A stretch of DNA of 64,000 nucleotides from Myroides sp. NP-2 (GTDB lineage Bacteria > Bacteroidota > Bacteroidia > Flavobacteriales > Flavobacteriaceae), in contig NZ_JACHTD010000007.1 of the NCBI RefSeq assembly GCF_014145665.1, forward strand, positions 1 through 64,000. Reading direction: 5' to 3'. Position 1 is the stretch's first letter; every line of letters begins with the position of its first letter. Of the stretch, positions 35,648 through 44,467 are shown piece by piece. The translations under genes and the position numbers were made by a program. The notes beneath the pieces were generated by a model, which saw only the letters and a list, made by a program, of their open reading frames with translations, had not been told where the DNA came from and ran no database searches.

Positions 35648-36673
35648 TTAGGCTCTACGATTTTCAATGGCAGCAATCCACGCTTGATTCGCTAAGTACC
35701 AATCAATTGTTTTATGCAATCCCTCTTGGAGTGTTACTTGGGGCATCCATCCGAGTTGTTGTAATTTACTAGCATCTATGGCATATCTAAAGTCGTGTCC
35801 TTTGCGATCTTCCACAAAATGGATAAGCTTTCTACTGTCTCCTGCTTCGCGCATCAAGGCGGTGTCTAGTAAATCACACAAGAGTTGAACAATCTCTAAA
35901 TTTGTCACTTCGTTATTCCCACCAACGTTATAGGTTTCTCCTAATTTACCGTGGGCAAGAATAAAGAGAATCGCCTGAGCGTGGTCTTCTACATACAACC
36001 AATCGCGAATATTAGAGCCTGTGCCGTACACTGGAATTGGTTTTTGGTGTAATATACATTGGATGGTTAGGGGAATCAGCTTTTCAGGGTACTGATTAGG
36101 CCCATAGTTATTAGAACAATTACTAATCAAATAAGGCATTTGATAGGTTTCACCATAAGCGCGGACAAAGTGATCAGAACTAGCTTTTGAAGCGGAATAG
36201 GGAGAATTTGGCGAATAGGCTGTAGATTCAACAAATAAGCCTTCAGTGCCTAAAGTGCCGTACACCTCATCTGTGCTAATGTGATAAAATACTTTCCCCT
36301 TCCAATTACCTTCCCACAGTTGACGAAAGGCGTTTAACAGAACAACCGTTCCCAAAACATTTGTCGTGACAAAAGCCAACGGGTCGACAATGGATCGATC
36401 CACGTGAGATTCGGCTGCCAAATGAACGATATGCGTAAACTGGTATGTGGCAAATAACTGGTTAATAAAGGCTTCATCGCGAATATCGCCTTGAACAAAT
36501 TGATAATTCGGAGCTTGTTCAAGTCCTGTTAGGTTGGCTACATTCCCTGCATACGTCAACAAATCTAAATTGACGATTACTGCTTCGGGATATGTTTCTA
36601 TCAAGTTTCTAACCACATGGCTTCCTATAAAGCCTGCGCCTCCGGTAATTAATATGCGTTTTGAATCTTTCAT
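35648..36673 (-). CDS. rfbB: dTDP-glucose 4,6-dehydratase
   Basis: A 341-residue extended SDR enzyme: NAD-binding ITGGAGFIGSHVVRNL, active-site region HISTDEVYGTLG (Asp-Glu pair), and YSASKASSDHF (YxxxK); NCSNNYGPNQYPEKLIP and NIRDWLYVEDH are RfbB-specific. It converts dTDP-glucose to dTDP-4-keto-6-deoxyglucose. It is convergent with rfbA instead of being in the usual rfbACBD operon. It has its own -7 box at 36698-36705. Confidence 0.95.
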   Translation of the reverse strand: MKDSKRILITGGAGFIGSHVVRNLIETYPEAVIVNLDLLTYAGNVANLTGLEQAPNYQFVQGDIRDEAFINQLFATYQFTHIVHLAAESHVDRSIVDPLAFVTTNVLGTVVLLNAFRQLWEGNWKGKVFYHISTDEVYGTLGTEGLFVESTAYSPNSPYSASKASSDHFVRAYGETYQMPYLISNCSNNYGPNQYPEKLIPLTIQCILHQKPIPVYGTGSNIRDWLYVEDHAQAILFILAHGKLGETYNVGGNNEVTNLEIVQLLCDLLDTALMREAGDSRKLIHFVEDRKGHDFRYAIDASKLQQLGWMPQVTLQEGLHKTIDWYLANQAWIAAIENRRA

Positions 36674-36697
36674 GCCTTTTTTACTAGCGATTGATCA

Positions 36698-36705
36698 CAA
36701 ATATA
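36698..36705 (-). promoter_or_regulatory. -7 box for rfbB
   Basis: The minus strand reads TATATTTG, a TAnnTTTG match, 24 bases before the ATG at 36673. Confidence 0.5.
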
Positions 36706-36755
36706 GGTATAAAAAAACTACGCATACCTAGATAAGCGCAGCTTTATATAAACAA

Positions 36756-36781
36756 AAAAGGCCTATAAACATAGACCTTTT
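36756..36781 (-). terminator. Terminator of dnaN
   Basis: Stem AAAAGGTCTAT / ATAGGCCTTTT on the minus strand with one G-U pair and a GTTT loop, right after the dnaN stop. Confidence 0.75.
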
Positions 36782-36784
36782 GTA

Positions 36785-37903
36785 TTAGTTATTTAACATA
36801 ACAGGCATAACAAGCATTGTAACTGCTTCTCCGTCTTCTAAACCATCTACGGGTGTTAGAATCCCTGCTCTGTTTGGCAATGACATTTCTAATTGAATCT
36901 CATCAGACTGAAGGTTGTTCAACATCTCCAACAAGAATCTTGAATTAAACCCGATTTGCATATCATCTCCTTGGTAATCACAAGTAAGACGCTCGTCCGC
37001 TTTGTTTGAGTAGTCGATATCTTCTGCTGAAATATTCAACTCTGTACCAGCAATACGCAATCTGATTTGGTGTGTTGTTTTATTGGCATAGATTGCCACA
37101 CGACGAACAGAATTCAAGAATTGAACGCGGTTTAGCAATAATCTATTTGGATTTTCCTTTGGAATTACTGCTTCGTAGTTTGGATATTTTCCGTCAATTA
37201 AACGACAAGTTAAAGCGTAGTTATCAAAGGTAAACTTCGCATTTGAATCATTAAATTCAATTACAACATCCGCACCTGAGGCCATTAAGATATTTTTCAA
37301 AATATTCAATGGTTTCTTCGGCATGATAAAGCTTGCTTCACTTGGCGAAGTAATATCTGTACGAGAATATTTCACTAATTTATGTGCATCTGTAGCAACG
37401 AAAATCAATCCTGTTGGAGCAAACTGAAAGAATACTCCAGACATAACAGGTCTTAAATCATCATTTCCTGCTGCGAATATCGTTTTACTGATCGCTGTTG
37501 CCAATACGCCAGCAGATACTTCTGTTCTCGATGGATCTTCTAAGCTTTCTGCTTTTGGGAATTCATCTCCTGCTGAATAAGCTAACACATACTTACCAAC
37601 ATCAGAACTAATTTCAATCGTATTGTTTTCCTTTACTGAGAAAGTCAATGGTTGCTCAGGAAATGTTTTCAATGTTTCCAACAATAACTTAGCAGGAACA
37701 GCGATACTTCCTTGACTAGTTGATTCTATCTCTAGGCTAGCAGACATTGTTGTTTCTAAGTCAGAAGCTGAAACTCTCAAGATATTATTATCTAATTCAA
37801 ACAAGAAATTGTCTAAAATATGCAATGTATTACTACTACTAATAACACTTCCTAACACCTGTAATTGCTTCAATAAATAGGAACTCGATACTATAAACTT
37901 CAT
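36785..37903 (-). CDS. dnaN: DNA polymerase III sliding clamp (beta)
   Basis: A 372-residue three-domain beta clamp beginning MKFIVSSSYLLKQLQVLGSVI. Typical segments are LLETLKTFPEQPLTF, FVATDAHKLVKY and FNSRFLLEMLNNL, and the C-terminus VMPVMLNN (the ...PMR-L-like end of the family). It encircles DNA and gives replicative polymerase its processivity; holA, encoding a clamp-loader subunit, is also in this window. Not next to dnaA/recF, which is usual for Bacteroidota. Confidence 0.95.
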   Translation of the reverse strand: MKFIVSSSYLLKQLQVLGSVISSSNTLHILDNFLFELDNNILRVSASDLETTMSASLEIESTSQGSIAVPAKLLLETLKTFPEQPLTFSVKENNTIEISSDVGKYVLAYSAGDEFPKAESLEDPSRTEVSAGVLATAISKTIFAAGNDDLRPVMSGVFFQFAPTGLIFVATDAHKLVKYSRTDITSPSEASFIMPKKPLNILKNILMASGADVVIEFNDSNAKFTFDNYALTCRLIDGKYPNYEAVIPKENPNRLLLNRVQFLNSVRRVAIYANKTTHQIRLRIAGTELNISAEDIDYSNKADERLTCDYQGDDMQIGFNSRFLLEMLNNLQSDEIQLEMSLPNRAGILTPVDGLEDGEAVTMLVMPVMLNN

Positions 37904-37940
37904 ATTAAAATATTTTTATATGTAAAAGGCTTTACACCTA

Positions 37941-37948
37941 CAAATATA
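37941..37948 (-). promoter_or_regulatory. -7 box for dnaN
   Basis: The minus strand reads TATATTTG, a TAnnTTTG match, 37 bases before the dnaN ATG. Confidence 0.5.
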
Positions 37949-37983
37949 TTCGTTTAACTTCAATAATAAAAGCAGAATCTACA

Positions 37984-39672
37984 CTACTTTTTAACAAAAG
38001 CCTTTCTTTTGAAGAAAGAAAACAAAAATCCAATCAAGAGTACTACGAGAATTGGAATTCCTAAAACAATAATTTGAATCGTTGAATAACGTTCAAAAAC
38101 ACGCATCTTGTCTAGCACTGGAATTTTAACTTCCTTAGTACGAAGATTAATCAGTCCTGAATCATCCAAAAGATAGTTTACAGCATTAAACAAAAACTCC
38201 TTATTTCCATACAATTTATTAGTCCATTTATCATAGCCTAATTCCATGGGTTGGTAGTTTTGATCGAGTTGATTTTTTATAATATCACCGTCACTGATGA
38301 CAATCATTTTGGTTTCTTCGCTTCTTTTTTTCGCATTTGGTAATGCAAATGGCAAGATTCTATTTTCAAAAACAGACTTAAATTGTCCTTCTAACAGAAC
38401 ACCTAAGATGTAATTTCCTTTATTTTTATAGTGTTCAGGCGAAGTTTCTTCATTGATCATATTCAAATTAATTTCCGTTGGAGTACCCACGGTTAAAGAA
38501 TAAGCAGAAGATTGCAACAGCACTGTTTTTTTGATATCATTTTTCAAGGTGTCGATTGGAGATACAAAATCCAAGCGAACGCCTTCTATATTTTTTACAA
38601 TTGGATGCGTAGATTCTGGATACACAAATGGAGCGAACTTCCAAATAAATTCTCCATATTGCGTTTCACTTCCTTGACGACCTAGCGCCAATTTAATAGG
38701 AGTAGCTACCTCGTCTTTTACTAATAAGGGATTAATCCTCACCCCGTATTTAAACAACATCTCTCCAAGTGATTGGTCTTTGGGATAAGCAAATAGAGAT
38801 CCTTTAGCGCGTAAGCTGTCGAAGTCGGCTTGAACCTGATCCAACAACCACAGCGTTTTACCGCCATTCATTATAAATTGATCCAACACTTCAATTTGTT
38901 TTTCGTCAAACTCCTTCGTCGGTTTAGCCATAATTGCTAGATCGAATTCTTGCAATTGTGCTAAAGTTGCTTGTGGTGATTGAGCCACCGAATCTAAAGT
39001 GAAGGGCGCAAGGTGATAATTATCTTTGGCACTAATTAAAAAATCAGCCAGATAAGGATCCTCTAGTTGACCATTGCCTTTTAAAATAGCGATCTTTTTC
39101 GACTTAGGTAGGTTGACTTTTGCAATAGCTTCGGTAAAAGCATACTCCAAGTGTTGAATCGACGTCAATACTTTTTCTTCTGTATTAGCGCCAATCATAT
39201 TTTTCAACAATTGCACTTTGACCATTTGTTCCCCTTTGCTGACAAAAGCCCAAGGAAAAACTAATGCTTGTGATTGGATTCCCTTATTGTTTACGGTGAG
39301 AGTCACCGGTTTTGCACCGAGTTCGTATAAATTACTGACAATTTGATCTTCCGTTGCACCTCCTTCTTCTAAAGGATTGACAAATCGAAATAAAATATTG
39401 GGATTTTCAGCACTAAACTCCTCCAATAGCTGGCGAGTTTCACCTTGTAACTTCACAAATTCTTGAGAAAACTGACCTTCTAACAGGACCTCTATTAAAA
39501 TTGGTTCTGTAACTTGATCAATAATGTCATTGGTAATAGGCGAAAGAGTATAACGCTTGTCTTGCGTTAAATCAAAACGATGATATACATAAGCTCCAAT
39601 TGCATTTAACAGTACAATTCCTGCAATAAAAATTCCGAGCTGAACAATATTTTTCTTTGTTTCTCTTTTCAT
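37984..39672 (-). CDS. gldG: Gliding motility ABC transporter substrate-binding protein GldG
   Basis: The 562-residue protein has an N-terminal membrane helix (about 9-28) and a C-terminal one (about 530-553). Between them is the ABC_transp_aux/GldG periplasmic domain (for example VTEPILIEVLLEGQFSQEFVKLQ, TLWLLDQVQADFDSL, VISDGDIIKNQ). GldG works with GldF and the ATPase GldA in F. johnsoniae gliding; many non-gliding relatives keep the genes. It overlaps gldF by one base (TAATG), so translation is coupled. gldA is not in the window. Confidence 0.92.
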   Translation of the reverse strand: MKRETKKNIVQLGIFIAGIVLLNAIGAYVYHRFDLTQDKRYTLSPITNDIIDQVTEPILIEVLLEGQFSQEFVKLQGETRQLLEEFSAENPNILFRFVNPLEEGGATEDQIVSNLYELGAKPVTLTVNNKGIQSQALVFPWAFVSKGEQMVKVQLLKNMIGANTEEKVLTSIQHLEYAFTEAIAKVNLPKSKKIAILKGNGQLEDPYLADFLISAKDNYHLAPFTLDSVAQSPQATLAQLQEFDLAIMAKPTKEFDEKQIEVLDQFIMNGGKTLWLLDQVQADFDSLRAKGSLFAYPKDQSLGEMLFKYGVRINPLLVKDEVATPIKLALGRQGSETQYGEFIWKFAPFVYPESTHPIVKNIEGVRLDFVSPIDTLKNDIKKTVLLQSSAYSLTVGTPTEINLNMINEETSPEHYKNKGNYILGVLLEGQFKSVFENRILPFALPNAKKRSEETKMIVISDGDIIKNQLDQNYQPMELGYDKWTNKLYGNKEFLFNAVNYLLDDSGLINLRTKEVKIPVLDKMRVFERYSTIQIIVLGIPILVVLLIGFLFSFFKRKAFVKK

Positions 39673-40391
39673 TATTTGCGCAATTGATTAATTCGAAATA
39701 CGGTTAAACTCAAGAATACAGCAGAGAAAGAGAGGAAATAAAGAAGGTCTCTTGTATCGATTACCCCTTTAGAAATACTGCTAAAATGGGCGTTAATTCC
39801 AAATTTCCCTATACCGTGTATGGCTTGAATGCGATCTAACATCATCAATCCGTAAGAAGCGATTAAGCAGAATACAACAGCTAAAATAAACGACACCACT
39901 TGATTACTGGTAAGCGAGGAGGCAAAAATCCCCATAGCTACATAGGCAGCTCCGAGGAATACCAGTCCCAAGTACGAACCTATAACACTCCCCATATCAA
40001 AAGTCTGTCCTGCTAATAGATTATTTTGCAACACCCAAACATATACCAGTGTAGGCAGAATGGCTAAAATCACCAGCACCAATACACCAAAAAACTTTCC
40101 CAAGACGATTTGCCAAGGGGACAACGGTTTGGTCAATAGCAATTCTATGGTTCCCTGTTTGATCTCTTCTGAGAAACTTCTCATAGTCACTGCGGGAATT
40201 AAAAATAAAAATACCCAAGGAGACAAAAAGAAAAAAGGAGATAAATCGGCAAAACCACTTTGGGGAATGTTGTAATCTCCGTCAAACACCCAAAGAAACA
40301 ATCCATTAATAATCAAAAAAACAATGATGACTAAGTAGCCAATGGGCGATCCAAAGAAGGATTTAATTTCGCGCAAACACAGTGCTTTCAT
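39672..40391 (-). CDS. gldF: Gliding motility ABC transporter permease GldF
   Basis: A 239-residue ABC-2-type permease with six membrane helices. The conserved pattern is SPWVFLFLIPAVTMRSFSEE, then KQGTIELLLTKPLSPWQIVLGKF, typical of GldF/NosY-like permeases. Partner of gldG, which begins at its stop codon. It is third in an operon with a SAM-hydrolysing enzyme and an ABM monooxygenase gene (13 bp gap to the latter). Confidence 0.93.
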   Translation of the reverse strand: MKALCLREIKSFFGSPIGYLVIIVFLIINGLFLWVFDGDYNIPQSGFADLSPFFFLSPWVFLFLIPAVTMRSFSEEIKQGTIELLLTKPLSPWQIVLGKFFGVLVLVILAILPTLVYVWVLQNNLLAGQTFDMGSVIGSYLGLVFLGAAYVAMGIFASSLTSNQVVSFILAVVFCLIASYGLMMLDRIQAIHGIGKFGINAHFSSISKGVIDTRDLLYFLSFSAVFLSLTVFRINQLRK

Positions 40392-40404
40392 ATCGTAAAT
40401 GCGA

Positions 40405-40701
40405 TTATTTTAATGTAGCATATTTGTCCACACTCCATGCTTCTGCTTTTTCCTTAAACAACGTTTTAAAATAAGGCCATACTTCGCCAAATAACGTCGA
40501 TTTTTTATAGGTTGCTAGATCAGCTTCTTCAGACCAATAGCTGTAGGTAAAAAAGATATTCGTTTGGTGTTTATCACGGTAGACTTCTAAGAATTGGCAA
40601 CCGGGAAAGTTGCGAATTTGATCTTTATATTTTTCAAAATGATTTAAAAAATCATCGATTTTATCCTCTTGTAAGGTAAGTTTTACTATACGTACAAACA
40701 T
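40405..40701 (-). CDS. Antibiotic biosynthesis monooxygenase (ABM) domain protein
   Basis: A 98-residue ferredoxin-like ABM domain (FVRIVKLTLQEDKIDDF, FPGCQFLEVYRDKHQTNIFFTYSYWSEEA, split here). Such small dimeric proteins act on quinones, haem or small aromatics; without further context the substrate is open. It lies 16 bp after the SAM-hydrolase gene and 13 bp before gldF. This order is common in Flavobacteriaceae. The metal-ligand pattern of IsdG-type haem oxygenases is not evident. Confidence 0.85.
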   Translation of the reverse strand: MFVRIVKLTLQEDKIDDFLNHFEKYKDQIRNFPGCQFLEVYRDKHQTNIFFTYSYWSEEADLATYKKSTLFGEVWPYFKTLFKEKAEAWSVDKYATLK

Positions 40702-40717
40702 ATTTTTTTACTTTAGA

Positions 40718-41545
40718 TTAGGCTTCACTAAATTCGATAAACAACTGATCTTCTAGATTCACACCCAAGAGGGTTCGAATAGAACCACCAGGTTCATTAG
40801 TTGTAGAATACATAATGGCGATTACCAATTGGCCAACTTCATTGAACAAAGCGAGTAATTCTCCTGCTTTTCCACTCAGTTCACTAGGATCATTGGCATT
40901 AAAATCGGCATAGTATTCATTTATTTTTGTAATTGTACGATTTTTTATTCGAATACCAAAGTTTCTTCCACGCCCAACTTGTTCAAATACCTCTCTAGAT
41001 ATGTTACTGACAAGATTACCAAACTTATCCTCATAGACATAGGTTCCAATAATCAGATTGGGCTTTATCGTTAGATTTTCAACCAGGAGATTCATTTTAT
41101 ACAAGCTGTCAATAGGCTGACCAATGGCGTGTAATTCTTTTCCTTCGCACAATTGATAAGCGCAATAGACAAAGACGTCATTAGTACTCATCCCTTCGAC
41201 GTGATTAATGGCAACTGCTTGTTCAAATTGATGTGTTCCCAACGTAACTGCGATTGCGCCATTATCCGTTCCAATAAAATAGTGATCTTGATATTTTACG
41301 CAAATAGCGGGGGAAAAAGGCAAGATAGCAGATGCAACAGACAAAATATGAATGCTTCCTTTCGGAAAATGGCTATAGGCCATAGAAAGTACGAATCCCG
41401 CATCGGCCACTCGATAATTTCTCACACCATGCGAGATATCCACTACATTACAATTTTGAATATTAGAATATATCTTCCCTTTTAAAACTCCTACATAATA
41501 ATCGGTATATCCAAAATCAGTTGTTAATGTAATTATTCGCTGCAT
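40718..41545 (-). CDS. SAM hydrolase / SAM hydroxide adenosyltransferase (DUF62)
   Basis: A 275-residue protein of the chlorinase/fluorinase-like family: ITLTTDFGYTDYYVGVLKG at the start, VVDISHGVRNY, YFIGTDNGAI, and C-terminal domain YVYEDKFGNLVSNISR. The archaeal and bacterial members studied hydrolyse SAM to adenosine and methionine instead of halogenating it. First gene of the operon leading to gldF and gldG. Its promoter overlaps that of phoH. Confidence 0.9.
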   Translation of the reverse strand: MQRIITLTTDFGYTDYYVGVLKGKIYSNIQNCNVVDISHGVRNYRVADAGFVLSMAYSHFPKGSIHILSVASAILPFSPAICVKYQDHYFIGTDNGAIAVTLGTHQFEQAVAINHVEGMSTNDVFVYCAYQLCEGKELHAIGQPIDSLYKMNLLVENLTIKPNLIIGTYVYEDKFGNLVSNISREVFEQVGRGRNFGIRIKNRTITKINEYYADFNANDPSELSGKAGELLALFNEVGQLVIAIMYSTTNEPGGSIRTLLGVNLEDQLFIEFSEA

Positions 41546-41590
41546 TATTTTTTAGTCTCTGTTTTTATAAGAAAAATCAAATTTTTATAG

Positions 41591-41598
41591 TAGATTTG
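41591..41598 (+). promoter_or_regulatory. -7 box for phoH
   Basis: TAGATTTG, a TAnnTTTG match, 43 bases before the phoH TTG start. It faces the minus-strand -7 box at 41604-41611. Confidence 0.5.
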
Positions 41599-41603
41599 AA
41601 ATA

Positions 41604-41611
41604 CAAAATTA
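41604..41611 (-). promoter_or_regulatory. -7 box for the SAM hydrolase-gldFG operon
   Basis: The minus strand reads TAATTTTG, a TAnnTTTG match, 58 bases before the ATG at 41545. The predicted start points of the two divergent promoters fall in each other's -7 boxes. Confidence 0.5.
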
Positions 41612-41641
41612 GACTATTTTTTTAATTAATTCGTATTAGTA

Positions 41642-42628
41642 TTGAACGAAAGAATAATAGAACTCTCGGAAATTAGCCCTAAAGAGTTTTGGGGACCACA
41701 AGACTTACATTTAGACGTCTTAAAAAAGCTTTATCCACGTGTTAAAATCATCGCACGAGGATCTTTGTTAAAAATCTATGGAGAAGAAGAGGTTTTAGAT
41801 GAATTCGAACGCAAATTTGTGCGTCTGATAAAATACTTTACTCGATATAATAAAATTGATGAGAATGCGATTGAGCGCATTGTGATGGATAGCGATTTAC
41901 AGCAAACCACAGCACTAGATGATGTTTTAGTGCACGGCGTTGGCGGAAAGCTAATCAAGGCAATGACAGACAATCAACAAAAACTAGTCAAATTTGTAGA
42001 GAAAAACGATATGGTTTTTGCCATAGGCCCAGCGGGTACTGGAAAAACATATACGGGTGTTGCTTTGGCCGTTCGCGCCTTAAAAAACAAAGAAGTCAAG
42101 CGAATCATTTTAACTCGACCCGCAGTAGAAGCAGGTGAAAACCTTGGTTTTTTACCTGGGGATATGAAAGAAAAATTAGATCCGTATATGCAACCCTTAT
42201 ACGATGCATTGCGCGATATGATTCCCCCTCAAACCTTAGAAGACTATCTTTTCAAAGGAGTGATTCAAATTGCACCTTTGGCTTTTATGAGAGGTAGAAC
42301 CTTGGACAATGCTTTTGTAATCTTGGATGAAGCACAAAATACAACCCATTCTCAGATGAAAATGTTTTTAACGCGTATGGGTAAAAACGCTAAATTCATC
42401 ATTACTGGAGATCCCGGTCAGATCGACTTACCGCGCAAAGTTTCTTCTGGATTAAAAGAAGCCATCGAAATTCTTAAAGATGTTGAAGGAATTGGTATGT
42501 TATACTTAGACGATAAAGATATTGTTCGTCACAAATTAGTGAAGCGCATTGTCAATGCTTATAAAATAGTGGAAGACCGAAGAGATGCGGTTAAACCAGA
42601 GGATATAAAAAAGGTTGAAAACAATTAA
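41642..42628 (+). CDS. phoH: PhoH-family ATPase
   Basis: A 328-residue protein with an N-terminal small domain and a PhoH/P-loop ATPase domain: Walker A GPAGTGKTYTG, ILTRPAVEAGENLGFLPGD, Walker B FVILDEAQN, and ITGDPGQIDLP. The family is linked to RNA handling (YbeZ partners YbeY and ribosomes). The start is TTG (41642-41644): an in-frame TAA lies 15 bases upstream, the first internal ATG is beyond residue 100, and NERIIELSEISPKEF is the usual family N-terminus. The terminator begins inside the last codons. Confidence 0.92.
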   Translation: MNERIIELSEISPKEFWGPQDLHLDVLKKLYPRVKIIARGSLLKIYGEEEVLDEFERKFVRLIKYFTRYNKIDENAIERIVMDSDLQQTTALDDVLVHGVGGKLIKAMTDNQQKLVKFVEKNDMVFAIGPAGTGKTYTGVALAVRALKNKEVKRIILTRPAVEAGENLGFLPGDMKEKLDPYMQPLYDALRDMIPPQTLEDYLFKGVIQIAPLAFMRGRTLDNAFVILDEAQNTTHSQMKMFLTRMGKNAKFIITGDPGQIDLPRKVSSGLKEAIEILKDVEGIGMLYLDDKDIVRHKLVKRIVNAYKIVEDRRDAVKPEDIKKVENN

Positions 42629-42641
42629 GTTTTCAACCTTT
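42608..42641 (+). terminator. Terminator overlapping the phoH 3' end
   Basis: Stem AAAAGGTTGAAAAC / GTTTTCAACCTTTT with loop AATTAA; the left arm encodes the last residues and the loop contains the stop codon. Confidence 0.88.
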
Positions 42642-42669
42642 TCTTATTACAAATTATTTACTCCCAATG

Positions 42670-43443
42670 TTATACGTTATAGGTATCTCTAAAAAACTGC
42701 AATTTCAGATCTTCTCCTATAAATAAATTCAAATCATCTCCATCTAATTCATAGCGATCGCACTCTTCAAGAATTTCTAACAATTCTTTTTCTCTGCTCT
42801 CGTTTAATGAAACATAATCAGGGGAGAGTACAATTTTGAAAGCGATGTTATCGCCTTCACAGCGCAGATCACCATAGATCATGTGATTGCCACCGCTGCC
42901 AGAAAAACTACGCGTATTGACATCAATACACACTAAAGGAATTTGATTAATACCCAGTTCTTCAATTTTCTTATTTTCAAAGGCTTTGAACACCCAGTTA
43001 CCCGATAATTTTTTATCGTATAGGTAGTGTCCAAAACATGCAAAGTCAGTTTCAATTCCGTCTTTCTTACTTAAACTCACGGCCACCGAATGATCAAATC
43101 TACCGTCTAAAAAAGAGCGAGCACTATCGTCTTTGTAAATGACGATCTCAATTTTTTCATTCGCACTAGCTGAACGGTACACCCTACCCTCACCTTCAAT
43201 CAGTGGTTCCTCATAAGGAAAAACAATTTTTACATTGGGTTTTAAACTAGCGTACACAATTCCCTTTTTACTGATGGTAATCGTTTGCAACGAATCTTGT
43301 GCTAGTATCTTAAAAAACACTCCCTCTGAATCTTCTTTTTTCAAGAGATCCAGTTGCTTTGTATCATTTTCTTTCTGCCCTTTTTCAGTTAAATTATCAC
43401 TTCCACAAGAGGGAAATAACGAAACAGTTAAAGCCAATATCAT
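42670..43443 (-). CDS. META/HslJ-like domain lipoprotein
   Basis: The 257-residue protein has a short lipoprotein signal (Cys13 in VSLFPSCGSD). A beta-rich N-terminal half follows (VFFKILAQDSLQTITISKKG). The C-terminal domain (about 150-255) resembles META/HslJ: GNWVFKAFENKKI, then PLVCIDVNTRSFSGSGGNHMIYGDL, broken here, then a two-helix ending. Such proteins sit in the envelope; their role is not established. Single gene converging on phoH. Confidence 0.65.
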   Translation of the reverse strand: MILALTVSLFPSCGSDNLTEKGQKENDTKQLDLLKKEDSEGVFFKILAQDSLQTITISKKGIVYASLKPNVKIVFPYEEPLIEGEGRVYRSASANEKIEIVIYKDDSARSFLDGRFDHSVAVSLSKKDGIETDFACFGHYLYDKKLSGNWVFKAFENKKIEELGINQIPLVCIDVNTRSFSGSGGNHMIYGDLRCEGDNIAFKIVLSPDYVSLNESREKELLEILEECDRYELDGDDLNLFIGEDLKLQFFRDTYNV

Positions 43444-44154
43444 ATTCTCAATCTTTTACGTTACAAAGATAAACCCAAACAACATACCAAAAAAAACCAA
43501 CTTTTTTTATTTAGTAATAATTTAACTTTTATTACTCATTATTTTAGAGTTTCAAGTATAAAATTAAATAAATTATTGTAAATAAAAAAATAATATTACT
43601 TAAAAATAAAAGATAAAATCAATAATTTAACAAATACTTATAAACGAGCATAAAAAACCACTCTCTTAGCTAATTAACAATTTTAACGTAGCTTATAACG
43701 GTTCCCCTTAATAAAATCAAAAAGGAAATCCTCTTTTTATTTAAGGCAGCTGTTGCATTTCTACAAAACAGGGAAAAAAGCAAAGCAAAGTTCTCATTTT
43801 ACACTATTTTTTACTAAAAACTAAAACAGAGGAGTTGGGGTAATCTTCTTTTTATATAACGAGAACTACTTGCTATTATTTCACCTTCATCATTTTTTTT
43901 ATTTGAATAAAAGAAAGCCTTTTTACGATGTATTGGGTGTGCATAATGTTTTTATGTCAGAATGCCCCAGGGAGAAAAGAAGAAAATAACAATACAGTTG
44001 TTCTCAACTGTAGCAAGAATATAGCAGTAATAGAACACAAGCTATCAAACAGTTAAAAAGGGAAATAATATACTCAAAAGCAAAATTTTTTTTCGTTCTT
44101 CAACATTGCTATTTTTTGTTGTGCTTGCTTTTTCAGTTTATTATAAAATAAAAA
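43444..44154. other. Long AT-rich region without recognised gene
   Basis: About 700 bases with no coding frame of quality and no known RNA. There is a weak hairpin near 43719-43738 (AAAAGGA/TCCTCTTTT-like). The stretch 43910-44100 is less AT-biased than its flanks but shows no homology that I can name. Confidence 0.45.
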
Positions 44155-44185
44155 AAACTGTTTGCACCAAAGGGAGAAACAGTTT
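44155..44185 (-). terminator. Terminator of the 78-residue gene
   Basis: Stem AAACTGTTT / AAACAGTTT with a 13-base loop; on the minus strand it is followed by eight T. Confidence 0.8.
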
Positions 44186-44230
44186 AAAACAATAAATTAT
44201 GTCTTTTAAAATACAGGAGTGATGCCATCG

Positions 44231-44467
44231 CTATAGTAAAGTAGTTTTATATCCTGTTTGACGTAAACAAAACATTAAATCATCTTCATTATTGCTAATG
44301 CAATACACGCGAATCGTTGAATTGTCCATTTTCTGAAAAATAGGCTTAAAGCTTTTTGGCAAACTTGCATAAAAAGGGTCCATTTCTTTTAACTCATACT
44401 TTGGATCTATATCAACAGTAACTAACACCACAAATTCATTTGATTTTAATACAATTGGTAATTTCAT
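44231..44467 (-). CDS. Small hypothetical protein
   Basis: A 78-residue soluble protein (MKLPIVLKSNEFVVLVTVDIDPKYELKEMD..., ending FCLRQTGYKTTLL). No known family. The dedicated terminator 45 bases downstream, the ATG start and the balanced composition support a real gene. It stands alone between two gene-poor stretches. Function unknown. Confidence 0.5.
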   Translation of the reverse strand: MKLPIVLKSNEFVVLVTVDIDPKYELKEMDPFYASLPKSFKPIFQKMDNSTIRVYCISNNEDDLMFCLRQTGYKTTLL

